Below are positions 15,001-23,231 of a stretch of DNA of 37,458 nucleotides, piece after piece. This DNA is from Deltaproteobacteria bacterium (GTDB lineage Bacteria > Myxococcota_A > Polyangia > HGW-17): the NCBI GenBank assembly GCA_027858615.1, contig JAQICJ010000212.1, positions 1 through 37,458 on the forward strand, given 5' to 3'. The first letter of the stretch is position 1; each line of letters begins with the position of its first letter. Below the pieces are notes generated by a model. That model had not been told where the DNA came from. It was given only the letters and a program-made list of their open reading frames with translations, and made no database searches. A program made the translations under genes and the position numbers.

Positions 15001-15898
15001 AAACACGTGTCAGAAAACTATTAAAAACGGAGTCCTTTCTGAGGGAGAGAAAAGCACGGGTTAACAAAGAATATAATCTTGGTGATTGCTTGCTTTCATA
15101 ATATATCTTGGAAGACCTGAAGATGATATTTTCCAATGGGGACAGTTTGGGAGTTTTGGTTTTTTGATCAACTGGGGGGAAAAAACACCGGCAAAGTTGC
15201 AAAGCTGCCTGCAGGCCACGTCCATAGTGATAGATTCTGTTCAATTCCGTCATTTTCTGATCAAGCTCGGGAAATTTGCGGAGAAGTAGGGAATAATCAA
15301 GCAACCAGATGGGAGAATTACACAAAAAGTGATTACGAGCGTGATGAAGCAGGTAAAAAGCATGGTAGTCGGGTTGAGGCAGGGGGAATTTAACACCTTC
15401 GAATTCGTGCAAATAGGAGCTGTTGATAAAATCGTTAAAAAAGTTGTTCTGGAGAGGGAAATCCCTGGAAAGAGCAAAATGAAGTTCAACTGGAGGCCAG
15501 TCCGGTTTGCTGAGAGTACGATGGATAAAGGGTGGTTGATAATGGGCAAGATCTTTGAGGGAATAACCCAGGGAAATAAGTGTTTTGATTGACTGTGCAA
15601 AATCGGCGTGATCGACATAGAGATCTATATCGGTAAATGGTCGTGAAAAGGGAGTGGGATATGCTTGCAAGGCGGCGCCGATTCCTTTTGCCACCACATA
15701 ATTTATCTTATTTTTATTGAGACTGGAAAAAACAAGTTTAAGGGGGTGGGCCCACTTGATGATTTTGTATTTCCAGGAGAGGACAATTTGCTGATTGACT
15801 ACAACTGGATATTGGTGGCGGGCAAGATGATCGAGGTAAGGTTGGAGGTATCTGGTTCCCCGGGACAGTTTTGCGGAGGGCAGAGGCCAACTGGACAT
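14999..15898 (-). CDS. Nucleotidyltransferase-fold protein (NTP_transf_5-like)
   Basis: A 299-aa protein matching the uncharacterised nucleotidyltransferase family PF14907, often found among polysaccharide genes. The core is V-A-K-G-I-G-A-A-L (about 70-78) followed by R-P-F-T-D-I-D-L-Y-V (about 86-95), where D-x-D would bind metal. A further E-L-H-F strand and the helical H-x-x-N-H-F region follow. ATG 15898 lies 2 bp after the glycosyltransferase stop in TAATAATG, so the two are coupled. It may transfer a nucleotidyl or phosphoryl group in envelope polysaccharide synthesis; the true substrate is unknown. Confidence 0.75.
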   Translation of the reverse strand: MSSWPLPSAKLSRGTRYLQPYLDHLARHQYPVVVNQQIVLSWKYKIIKWAHPLKLVFSSLNKNKINYVVAKGIGAALQAYPTPFSRPFTDIDLYVDHADFAQSIKTLISLGYSLKDLAHYQPPFIHRTLSKPDWPPVELHFALSRDFPLQNNFFNDFINSSYLHEFEGVKFPLPQPDYHAFYLLHHARNHFLCNSPIWLLDYSLLLRKFPELDQKMTELNRIYHYGRGLQAALQLCRCFFPPVDQKTKTPKLSPLENIIFRSSKIYYESKQSPRLYSLLTRAFLSLRKDSVFNSFLTRV

Positions 15899-15900
15899 TA

Positions 15901-17061
15901 TTATTGTGAATTTTCAGAAAGAAGATGTTTGTAGAGTTTATCCATCAATTCAGCCACATTGGCAACTCCGTATTTCTTTTGGACCTCCTGTTGAATGCGG
16001 GAATGGTCGCGATTGAGGGAAAATTCTGTTTCCAGGGCACCGGCTAGAGCTCTGTAGTTGCGGGGAGAACACAACGTACCCCAGTTGCCGTCGTTAAGGA
16101 CATCGCGAATGCCGCCGACTTCGGTGGAAACAACTTTGATTCCGGCGGCCAGGGCTTCGATCAGGGAGCCCGGGGTTCCTTCGGATTTGGAACCGAGTAA
16201 AGCAAGGTCTGAAGCTGCATAAATCTCTGGAATATCGCTGCGATATCCTGTGAGGTAAACTGAATCGCTGAGCTCCATCTCTTTGATCCAATTTTCCACT
16301 TCTGGTTGCAGAGGACCTGAACCCACGAGAATCAGATGGGGATTTATTTCAGGGTTTCTGGCTCTGAAAAGATTGAAAGCCTTAAGAACATTCTGATGGT
16401 CTTTTGGTGGTTGAAAATTAGCGACACAAGTGAGAATAACTGCTTTGGGATCGAGACCGAACTGTTCGTGCAGAATCTTACTGCGGGTACTTTTGAGGAA
16501 GGGTTCCAGAATAAAACTGTTGGGAACGACAGTTATTTTGTCGGGAACAGTCAATTTGAAATCGGTGGCTATCTCGCGACCCTGAATTTTGCTGATGGCA
16601 ATAATTTGGTCAGTGAAAAGATTGCAGGCCCTTTCGAGATTGAGAAAAATCGGCCGGATCAATTTGGTTTTCAACCCAAAATAATTATCGTAATATACCA
16701 GACCGTGATAGGTTCTGAGAATTACCGGAACTCCGGTAATTTTTGCCGCCAGTCGGGCCAAAATGCCATCTTTTGATTGATGGGTATGGACAATATCAGG
16801 TTTGATTTGGCGGAAAAGCTTGACAAAGTGGTAAAGAGCCGCAGTATCTTTAAATGGATAAATATTGCGTTTCATTGTAGGAAGGTGGATGGTTTCGAAG
16901 TTGAATTCCTTTTTTTCGAAATTAAGAGGATCCCATTTATCGAGGGAACCATGAATGAGGATATTTTCATACCCCATCTTCTGCATATGTTCGGCTAGTA
17001 GAACTGTTCTGTATGCCGGTCCGCCAGCAAGTCGACTGATTGAATGAACAACTTTTATCAT
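15901..17061 (-). CDS. GT4-family glycosyltransferase
   Basis: A 386-aa GT-B glycosyltransferase. The N-terminal Rossmann half has S-R-L-A-G-G-P-A-Y-R near residue 10 and D-I-V-H-T-H-Q-S near 90. The C-terminal half has V-P-N-S, V-G-S-G-P-L-Q and the nucleotide-sugar E-x7-E motif in S-E-G-T-P-G-S-L-I-E-A-L-A-A-G. This is the WecA-downstream/capsule type of retaining enzyme that transfers a sugar from a nucleotide donor to a lipid-linked acceptor. GGGAG stands 7 bases before the ATG. Its neighbours, a nucleotidyltransferase-fold protein and a divergent Wzc-like kinase, support exopolysaccharide synthesis. Donor and acceptor cannot be read from sequence. Confidence 0.9.
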   Translation of the reverse strand: MIKVVHSISRLAGGPAYRTVLLAEHMQKMGYENILIHGSLDKWDPLNFEKKEFNFETIHLPTMKRNIYPFKDTAALYHFVKLFRQIKPDIVHTHQSKDGILARLAAKITGVPVILRTYHGLVYYDNYFGLKTKLIRPIFLNLERACNLFTDQIIAISKIQGREIATDFKLTVPDKITVVPNSFILEPFLKSTRSKILHEQFGLDPKAVILTCVANFQPPKDHQNVLKAFNLFRARNPEINPHLILVGSGPLQPEVENWIKEMELSDSVYLTGYRSDIPEIYAASDLALLGSKSEGTPGSLIEALAAGIKVVSTEVGGIRDVLNDGNWGTLCSPRNYRALAGALETEFSLNRDHSRIQQEVQKKYGVANVAELMDKLYKHLLSENSQ

Positions 17062-17286
17062 TGAAAACTCCCTGAAAGTCTATTAGATGGGAAGAAAATC
17101 AAGTTGATATTTGAATACCGTTTTCAGGTATCTTTAATGGATAAATTCAAATTAACAGATATTCCACTAATAAAAAACCTGAAACTTAAATATTTTGCAA
17201 CTTTCAATCAACTTGTTTTTCATTTGCCAACAGGTATGTAGTTTACATCTCAGAATGGAGATTTTTGCCTGAATATTTTTAATTGC

Positions 17287-17322
17287 TTAGTTTCTGCCCC
17301 AGAATGATGGTTATTGACTGAG
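17287..17322. repeat. Palindromic interspersed repeat, half copy B'
   Basis: TTAGTTTCTGCCCCAGA resembles the left arm of copy A. Its reverse complement matches copy C (26430-26460): both contain CTCAGTCAATAA followed by TTCTG and AACTA. Confidence 0.5.
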
Positions 17323-17420
17323 CAAGAAGTTTGCCTCAGATGCGCCCAGTAACTTCGCTGAAATGAAAATTCCAAGTAGATACTATTTCAAGAAGTTACG
17401 ACAAAACAGATGAGGTAAAA

Positions 17421-17496
17421 TTCCGTCGCCAGACGATGACATCCATTTTTGGGACGGGAACTACTTAAGTCTCAGCTTGCTCTTTTATGGGTTTCC
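17421..17496. repeat. Palindromic interspersed repeat, copy B
   Basis: TTCCGTCGCCAG and GGGACGGGAA are near-complementary arms around a spacer shared with copy A. The match with 7347-7412 continues beyond the palindrome to TTTTATGG-TTTC, so the two are copies of one element of about 70 bp. Confidence 0.6.
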
Positions 17497-17630
17497 AAGT
17501 AAGGTATGCATCTTTTAAACAGTTGAGGAGACTTTCGTTCGGAATTAGCTCAAACCAGATATTATTTCCAGGTATTAGCCGTTCATAAAGTGAATGGGTC
17601 AGAAATAAAAGAAATTCTTCAGGAATTCAT

Positions 17631-19952
17631 ATGCAAGACAACAATCAGCAAAATCCCTTTGATCTGCAGGGAAGTCAAAGTAGTGAAAGCCAGGTGGACT
17701 GGCAGCGGATTATACATATTGACAGAAGATATTTCTGGATTATGCTGATAACTTCCGGGGTTGGTGTTGCTTTGGGGTTTCTGATCAACAAACGTCAGAC
17801 GCCAATTTACCGCACCCAGTCTCAGATCATCATTTCCAGTCAATTGCCCAGTTATCTGGGTTCACAGATAAAAAGCAACATCAGTTCCATTTCTGGGGAT
17901 TACTGGTATGAAAAACGTTATCTGGAAACTCAGTATGAAGTTTTGAAATCTCGTAAAATATCTTATCTGGCTGCTCAAAGACTGGAGCCGGAACTTATTT
18001 TCAAAATTTTGAACAAACCTGAGTTTGCCCACCGCAACCCATCGGAAAAAGAGTTGAAACAAGCGGCGATGTTTATTAAACAAGCCATCAGTGTTGCTCC
18101 CCTGGCCGAAAGCAGAATTGTCAAAATTGCCACAGTCAGTCCCCATCCCAAAGTAGCCCAGGAAGTTTCCAACGCTATTGCCAATGCCTATATTGACATC
18201 AATCTGGAAAAAAGACTGCAATCTACGCGCAAGGCTTCAACCTGGCTTAACACCCAACTGACAAAACTCAGGGGAAAGCTCGATAAATCTGAACAGGATA
18301 TTTATGATTTCAAAGTCAATAACAAAATCATGGATGTTTCCCTGGAACAGCGAAAAAATCTGCTGGCTTCAATTATTGCCTCTCGTACCAGAGAAGTTGA
18401 AAGTCTCGAAAGCAATGCCCGTGAGAAGAGAATTCTGCTTCATCGTTTTCGAACTCTCCGTACCAAGAATCCTTTGGAAGATGCTGCGGGAGAATTTGTT
18501 AAAAACGAAACAATCTCCGAATTGCGCAAACTTTATTTTGATGCTGTTACTAAATTAAAGTCCATGAAAGTCGAATATCTCGAACAGCACCCCGATGTTA
18601 TCCAGCAGGAAAGCGTGGTTAATGCTACCAAAAACCAGTTGGATCTCGAATATAAAATCATGGAAAAATCCATCAGTACCCGTTATCAATCCACCCAGGA
18701 TAATATGACCGAAGCCCAGAAAAATCTGCAAAATGCCAGGGAGGAAGCCTTGGTGCTGGGAAAACTGGAAATTGATTACAATAAGCTACTCCGTGAAAGA
18801 AATGAAACAGCAAAGTTATATGAACTGGTACTGGCCCGACTCAAGGAAACTGGTCTGGCAGAGGAATTGAAGACCAACAACATCAGAATGCTTGATGCTG
18901 CCACTTTGCCCAAAGTACCCTTTAAGCCGGTTTTATTACTCAATCTTATTTTTGGACTGGCTTTGGGACTTTTTTCAGGCACAGCCCTGATGGTTCTGCT
19001 CTATTATCTTGATAACACCTTGAAATCACAAGAAGAGCTTGAACGATATCTCCAGGCGCCTTTCCTGGGTCATGTTTCCCTTCTTCCCCACCATAAGTTG
19101 AATTCTCCCGAATATGATCTTTATATCTATCGTCATCCTCGCAGTCCCATAGCTGAAGCTATCAGAAGTATCAGAACCAATATTCTGTTCATGTCTCCGG
19201 ACAAGACTGTCAAATCTCTGCTTTTTACCAGTGCTTCTCCGCTTGATGGCAAAACCACCCTCAGTACTTATGTGGCAATTTCCATGGCCATGGGGGGTGA
19301 CAAAACTTTGCTAGTGGATGCTGATATGCGCAAGCCCAGAATTCACAAAATATTTCAGTTGAATCCCACCAAAGGTTTATCTTCGCTGATTGTTCAAAAA
19401 ACTTCCATGGAAGAATCCATCATTTCAACTGAAGTTGAAAATCTTGATCTGCTGCCCTGTGGTCCGATTCCTCCCAACCCTTCAGAATTGCAGCAATCCA
19501 AAAACTTTGATCTCGTTTACGAACAACTCTACGAAAAATATGATCGCATCATTTTTGATTCACCTCCGGTTGGTCTGGTTACAGATCCATCCATCATCGG
19601 TCAGAAAACCGATGGGGTTGTTTTGGTTGCAAGATTTGGCAAAACCACCAGGCATATGTTGAAAAACGCCCACCACACGCTGGCTCGGGTTAAAGTAAAT
19701 ATTATGGGTGGTGTCATGAATTATGTGGACAACAAGAGATGGGGCAGCAAAAACTACTATTACCGCAAGGGAAAATACAGCCAATACGGCTATCAGGCTT
19801 ATGCTTACGGCAACTATATAAGTGACGAGGAAAAAGAAAAAGACCAGAAAAGCGAAAAGAAAGACAAGCAAGCAAAAGACAAGCAAGAGAAAGATAAACA
19901 GAAGCAAGCAAAACAAGAAAAAAAAGACAAATCCAAAAAAGACAATAAGTAA
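17631..19952 (+). CDS. Wzc-like polysaccharide co-polymerase and tyrosine autokinase
   Basis: A 773-aa inner-membrane protein that controls chain length and export of exopolysaccharide. The N-terminal Wzz domain has a transmembrane helix at about 34-53, a long periplasmic coiled-coil region (about 190-400) and a second transmembrane helix near 435-460 preceded by P-x-x-P-F-K-P. The cytosolic BY-kinase domain carries Walker A A-S-P-L-D-G-K-T-T, Walker A' L-L-V-D-A-D-M-R-K-P and Walker B I-I-F-D-S-P-P-V. A Tyr cluster follows (Y-Y-Y near 706, then several more Tyr) as the autophosphorylation tail. Unusually, the last 45 residues are a Lys/Asp/Gln-rich repeat tail. The PP2C-type phosphatase downstream would not act on tyrosine, so a cognate phosphatase is not in view. 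Confidence 0.92.
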   Translation: MQDNNQQNPFDLQGSQSSESQVDWQRIIHIDRRYFWIMLITSGVGVALGFLINKRQTPIYRTQSQIIISSQLPSYLGSQIKSNISSISGDYWYEKRYLETQYEVLKSRKISYLAAQRLEPELIFKILNKPEFAHRNPSEKELKQAAMFIKQAISVAPLAESRIVKIATVSPHPKVAQEVSNAIANAYIDINLEKRLQSTRKASTWLNTQLTKLRGKLDKSEQDIYDFKVNNKIMDVSLEQRKNLLASIIASRTREVESLESNAREKRILLHRFRTLRTKNPLEDAAGEFVKNETISELRKLYFDAVTKLKSMKVEYLEQHPDVIQQESVVNATKNQLDLEYKIMEKSISTRYQSTQDNMTEAQKNLQNAREEALVLGKLEIDYNKLLRERNETAKLYELVLARLKETGLAEELKTNNIRMLDAATLPKVPFKPVLLLNLIFGLALGLFSGTALMVLLYYLDNTLKSQEELERYLQAPFLGHVSLLPHHKLNSPEYDLYIYRHPRSPIAEAIRSIRTNILFMSPDKTVKSLLFTSASPLDGKTTLSTYVAISMAMGGDKTLLVDADMRKPRIHKIFQLNPTKGLSSLIVQKTSMEESIISTEVENLDLLPCGPIPPNPSELQQSKNFDLVYEQLYEKYDRIIFDSPPVGLVTDPSIIGQKTDGVVLVARFGKTTRHMLKNAHHTLARVKVNIMGGVMNYVDNKRWGSKNYYYRKGKYSQYGYQAYAYGNYISDEEKEKDQKSEKKDKQAKDKQEKDKQKQAKQEKKDKSKKDNK

Positions 19953-20142
19953 AAACCAGAAATAAAAACTCAGGGGAAAGTTATGGGAAAGCAAATTTAC
20001 AGATCCAGTTTCAAAAAACAAAATCCTCAACGAGTCGATTAATGGTCGGAGTGTCCTGATGTGGACAATTTTACCGGGGGGTAATCTGTATCTTAGTTGC
20101 TATCATCTTGTATTTTCAAGGGAACTGAAGGTGGAATAATCC

Positions 20143-21675
20143 TTGCTTTGGTTTGAGGGCATGCTTACCAAAATTTTTACTTCAGATGTTTTTGGAATCA
20201 ATGCTTATCAGGTTGCAGTAGAAGTGGACAGTCAAACTGGTATTCCCGGTTTTCATCTTGTGGGGATGGCATCTACCGCTGTTGCCGAAGGAAAGACCAG
20301 ATTGCGTTCGGCTCTGGCAAATTGCAATTTTAAGCTCCATTCAAAACGGATAACCGTTAATTTGGCTCCGGCAGAAATCAAAAAAGATACAACAGCTTTT
20401 GATCTGCCAATTGCTCTGGGAGTTATTGCTGTAAATGATCATCTTCCCCCTGAAAAAATTGGAAAAGGAATTATTGTGGGGGAACTTTCCCTGAATGGAG
20501 GAATTCGTCCGGTCCGGGGAGTGCTGGCCATAGCTGAGTTGGCCACCAAAGCAGGTTTTGAATATATCCTGGTTCCTCAAGAAAATGCCCCTGAAGCTGC
20601 TTTGGCTGGGGAAATCGAAGTTCGGATCGCCGAAAATCTGAACCAGGTAGTAAATTCTTTTCAGGGGTTGATTCCTTGGAAAAAAATGGTGTCCCAACAG
20701 GAATTCAGAGCGGGAGAGATAGAACTGGATCTGAAAGATATTAAGGGGCAGAAAAGAGCGCGGGAAGCTTTGGAAATTGCGGCAGCCGGTGGTCATAATC
20801 TTTTGTTGGTAGGGCCTCCCGGTTCCGGAAAATCGATGTTGGCAAAAAGATTGCCGGGAATTTTACCCCCCATGAACAAAATCGAATCTTTGGAAACAAC
20901 AAAAATCTATTCTATTTCCGGTTTGCTCAACGATACTTCCTTGATTTCAACCAGACCTTTTCGCAGTCCGCATCACACTGTAACCAATGCGGGACTGGTA
21001 GGAGGAGGACCAGGTCCAAGACCCGGGGAAATCAGTCTTGCCCACAACGGAGTGCTCTTTTTGGATGAGCTGCTTGAATTTTCCCGCAATACACTTGAAA
21101 CTCTGCGCCAACCCATGGAAAATCAGCAAATCACCATAACCAGGGCCAAAGGATCATTGACTTTTCCTTCTTCTTTTCAGGTCGTGGCCGCCATGAATCC
21201 CTGTCCTTGCGGATATCACAACGATAAATCACGGGAATGTATCTGCAGTAAATTTCAAATCAGAAAATACCGCAATAAATTGAGTGGTCCTCTGCGGGAT
21301 CGTTTTGATTTGCAGTTGGAAGTTCCTGCTCTTTCCTATACTGAAATAATGAATGAAGAGGAAGGAGAAAGCAGCGCCACTGTTAGAAACAGGGTTCTGG
21401 CCGCCCGCAAATTCCAAATTCGACGCTACCGAGAGGAAAAATTCTTCTGTAATAGCAATATGGACTCGGGATCAATCCGAAAATATTGTCGTCTGCAGCA
21501 AGAATCCCAACAATTGTTCTCTCGCCATCTGGAGAGGCACAAATATTCTGTCAGATCCGCCGATAAAATTCTGAAGATGTCCAGAACCATAGCTGATCTT
21601 GATCTTTCCCCGGAAATAGAAAAAAAACATCTCAAAAAGGCTCTCAATTTCAGATGTCTTGATGATTCAATTTGA
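20143..21675 (+). CDS. comM: YifB/ComM-family AAA+ Mg-chelatase-like ATPase
   Basis: A 510-aa member of the YifB/ComM family, hexameric branch-migration helicases that help natural transformation. The N-terminal Lon-protease-like domain includes I-P-G-F-H-L-V-G-M and the A-P-A-E-I-K-K motif. Then comes the AAA+ domain with Walker A V-G-P-P-G-S-G-K-S, a Walker B F-L-D-E-L-L-E-F, sensor-type M-N-P-C-P-C-G-Y, and the Cys-rich D-x-S-R-E-C-I-C insertion. The start is uncertain: TTG 20143 has AAGGTGG eight bases upstream, while ATG 20161 gives M-L-T-K-I-F, which aligns with relatives but has GAGGG too close. Family is certain; a transformation role in this organism is inferred. Confidence 0.9.
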   Translation: MLWFEGMLTKIFTSDVFGINAYQVAVEVDSQTGIPGFHLVGMASTAVAEGKTRLRSALANCNFKLHSKRITVNLAPAEIKKDTTAFDLPIALGVIAVNDHLPPEKIGKGIIVGELSLNGGIRPVRGVLAIAELATKAGFEYILVPQENAPEAALAGEIEVRIAENLNQVVNSFQGLIPWKKMVSQQEFRAGEIELDLKDIKGQKRAREALEIAAAGGHNLLLVGPPGSGKSMLAKRLPGILPPMNKIESLETTKIYSISGLLNDTSLISTRPFRSPHHTVTNAGLVGGGPGPRPGEISLAHNGVLFLDELLEFSRNTLETLRQPMENQQITITRAKGSLTFPSSFQVVAAMNPCPCGYHNDKSRECICSKFQIRKYRNKLSGPLRDRFDLQLEVPALSYTEIMNEEEGESSATVRNRVLAARKFQIRRYREEKFFCNSNMDSGSIRKYCRLQQESQQLFSRHLERHKYSVRSADKILKMSRTIADLDLSPEIEKKHLKKALNFRCLDDSI

Positions 21676-21881
21676 GCAATCCAATTTTCCTTGAACCAAA
21701 TTGGTGGACTCAGCCTTATCAAGATCTTCACTCCGGGAAGGTGATTATCAATTTAGGTTGAAATATCATAGAAAATAGAACATAATGGGAAAAATCTGAT
21801 TTTTCATTTCAATCGGGTTTATCGGGACTTTTGGTGTAGCCAAGTACCGGTTTAACCCGGCCGGCGTAAAGGAGCCTTAAA

Positions 21882-22676
21882 GTGAGTAATTCCTTCCCAT
21901 TCAACAATATGCGTGTTCGTTTTGCAGGAGAAACCGATATAGGTAAAACCCATGCTGAAAACGAGGATTCCATTTATCTTCCTGAAATGATGCCCCTGGG
22001 GATTGTAGCTGATGGAATGGGAGGAGCTGCTGCTGGTGAAGTTGCTTCAAAGTTGACCGTTACCATTATTTCTGATTTTTTCAAAAAAACCAGTGAAGGC
22101 TGGCATCCTATATGGCCTCTTCATATGGATCCCCTAAAATACAATATTTTTCGTATGGAAAGTGCAATCACTTTGGCCAACGCCCGGGTTCATCGTCAGT
22201 CAAAAGATGATGCCAGTTGCAAAAATATGGGAACTACGGTTGTGACCATATTTTTCGAAAATAGTTATTGCATTCTTTCTCATGTCGGCGATTCTAGAGT
22301 TTATCGCATCAGAAAAGACGGGCTTGAATTAATGTTGGAAGATCATTCCTATGTCAACGAAATTGCTCGTATGCGCCATATCACTCGGGAAGAAGCAGCC
22401 GCCATCGGAACTAAAACTAATGTTGTTACTCGAGTCATTGGTCCCAACCCCCAAATACGTCCTGATACTACTGTAGTTTATCCCCAGGAGGACGATCTTT
22501 TCATCCTCTGTTCAGATGGTTTGAACGATATGATCTCAGATGAACAGATTTTTCAAATTGGAACGGAAACCGAAGATCTGGATGAAATGTGCGAAAAAAT
22601 GATAGCTGCAGCCAATGAAGCTGGGGGAGAGGATAATATTACAGTTATTGCAGTAAGAATTGAAAAAGAAGAGTAG
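21882..22676 (+). CDS. PP2C-type Ser/Thr protein phosphatase
   Basis: A 264-aa metal-dependent phosphatase of the bacterial Stp/PrpC type. Signature residues are all visible: H-A-E-N-E-D (metal), V-A-D-G-M-G-G, H-V-G-D-S-R-V-Y, C-S-D-G-L-N-D and G-G-E-D-N-I-T-V. It starts with GTG behind AAAGGAG. It lacks membrane or sensor segments, so it is a soluble cytosolic enzyme that dephosphorylates Ser/Thr kinase substrates. No Ser/Thr kinase lies in the window. A (TTG)8 tract follows the stop (22691-22714). Confidence 0.93.
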   Translation: MSNSFPFNNMRVRFAGETDIGKTHAENEDSIYLPEMMPLGIVADGMGGAAAGEVASKLTVTIISDFFKKTSEGWHPIWPLHMDPLKYNIFRMESAITLANARVHRQSKDDASCKNMGTTVVTIFFENSYCILSHVGDSRVYRIRKDGLELMLEDHSYVNEIARMRHITREEAAAIGTKTNVVTRVIGPNPQIRPDTTVVYPQEDDLFILCSDGLNDMISDEQIFQIGTETEDLDEMCEKMIAAANEAGGEDNITVIAVRIEKEE

Positions 22677-22690
22677 TTTCAGTTGTTTTT

Positions 22691-22714
22691 TTGTTGTTGT
22701 TGTTGTTGTTGTTG
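22691..22714. repeat. (TTG)8 microsatellite in the PP2C 3' region
   Basis: Eight TTG copies 15 bp after the phosphatase stop, followed by a small TGGGCA/TGCCCA hairpin (22713-22732). Being trinucleotide and non-coding, length change would not shift a frame. Confidence 0.95.
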
Positions 22715-22780
22715 GGCAAAGCCGAGTGCCCACTTGTCAGTTTTATCAGGTAAAGCAATTAAAGGAGCAATTAAAGGGGA

Positions 22781-23167
22781 TTATTTCTGAGCAAGCCAGT
22801 AGTAGTAAATTTTATTGTCTCCCTTTTTTGCATATAAAATCAAGGAGAAATCGCATTTTTTCTTGTTTTCCAACTTTTCTTCTTCCAGGGGAGTCAGGGA
22901 AAAAATGTAATAATTTCCAGCCTCGGATCCACATTCAATTTTGTTGGCATACTTGGGAAAAGCTTTCTTGGCGGCTGTGGCAGCTTTGGTGAGATTGTTG
23001 ATTTGGCAGGAACTTTCCCTTGACATTCCGGGCATCTGGTCTGCAACCAGTTTTTCAAATCTGTTTCTGGTTTCGGGGGGCATGGTTGAGGATTTGAAAG
23101 TGTTTTCGGAGCAGGAAACCAGGTTGAATAATAGCAGTATAGTTATAGTTGCAAAAATTAATTTCAT
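22781..23167 (-). CDS. Small lipoprotein of unknown function
   Basis: A 128-aa exported lipoprotein. I choose ATG 23167 because AAGGAG sits just before it and because the product begins with a lipobox signal (M-K-L-I-F, hydrophobic core, L-V-S-C at 16-19). The mature part contains three further Cys (including S-S-C and I-E-C), suggesting disulphides, and ends in a strongly basic, Tyr-rich C-terminus. It has no family I recognise. Situated between the convergent phosphatase gene and SecA, on the same strand as SecA, 64 bp downstream. Confidence 0.75.
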   Translation of the reverse strand: MKLIFATITILLLFNLVSCSENTFKSSTMPPETRNRFEKLVADQMPGMSRESSCQINNLTKAATAAKKAFPKYANKIECGSEAGNYYIFSLTPLEEEKLENKKKCDFSLILYAKKGDNKIYYYWLAQK

Positions 23168-23231
23168 TTTATTTCTCCTTGTCAGTTTCCATCTCAAAAA
23201 GGAATTTCCCTTTAAAAATAAAAAACAGCAA

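Larger units (their letters stand above)
17062..17630. other. Divergent intergenic region with palindromic repeats
   Basis: A 569-bp gene-free spacer between the leftward glycosyltransferase operon and the rightward tyrosine kinase. It contains one half-copy (17287-17322) and one full copy (17421-17496) of the interspersed palindromic repeat. Promoters must lie here but I find no convincing -35/-10 pair. Confidence 0.5.

Noticed and set aside
22691-22732. (TTG)8 tract after the phosphatase as another phase-variable site
   Set aside because: It lies outside coding sequence and is trinucleotide, so length change shifts no frame; the neighbouring hairpin lacks a T tract.
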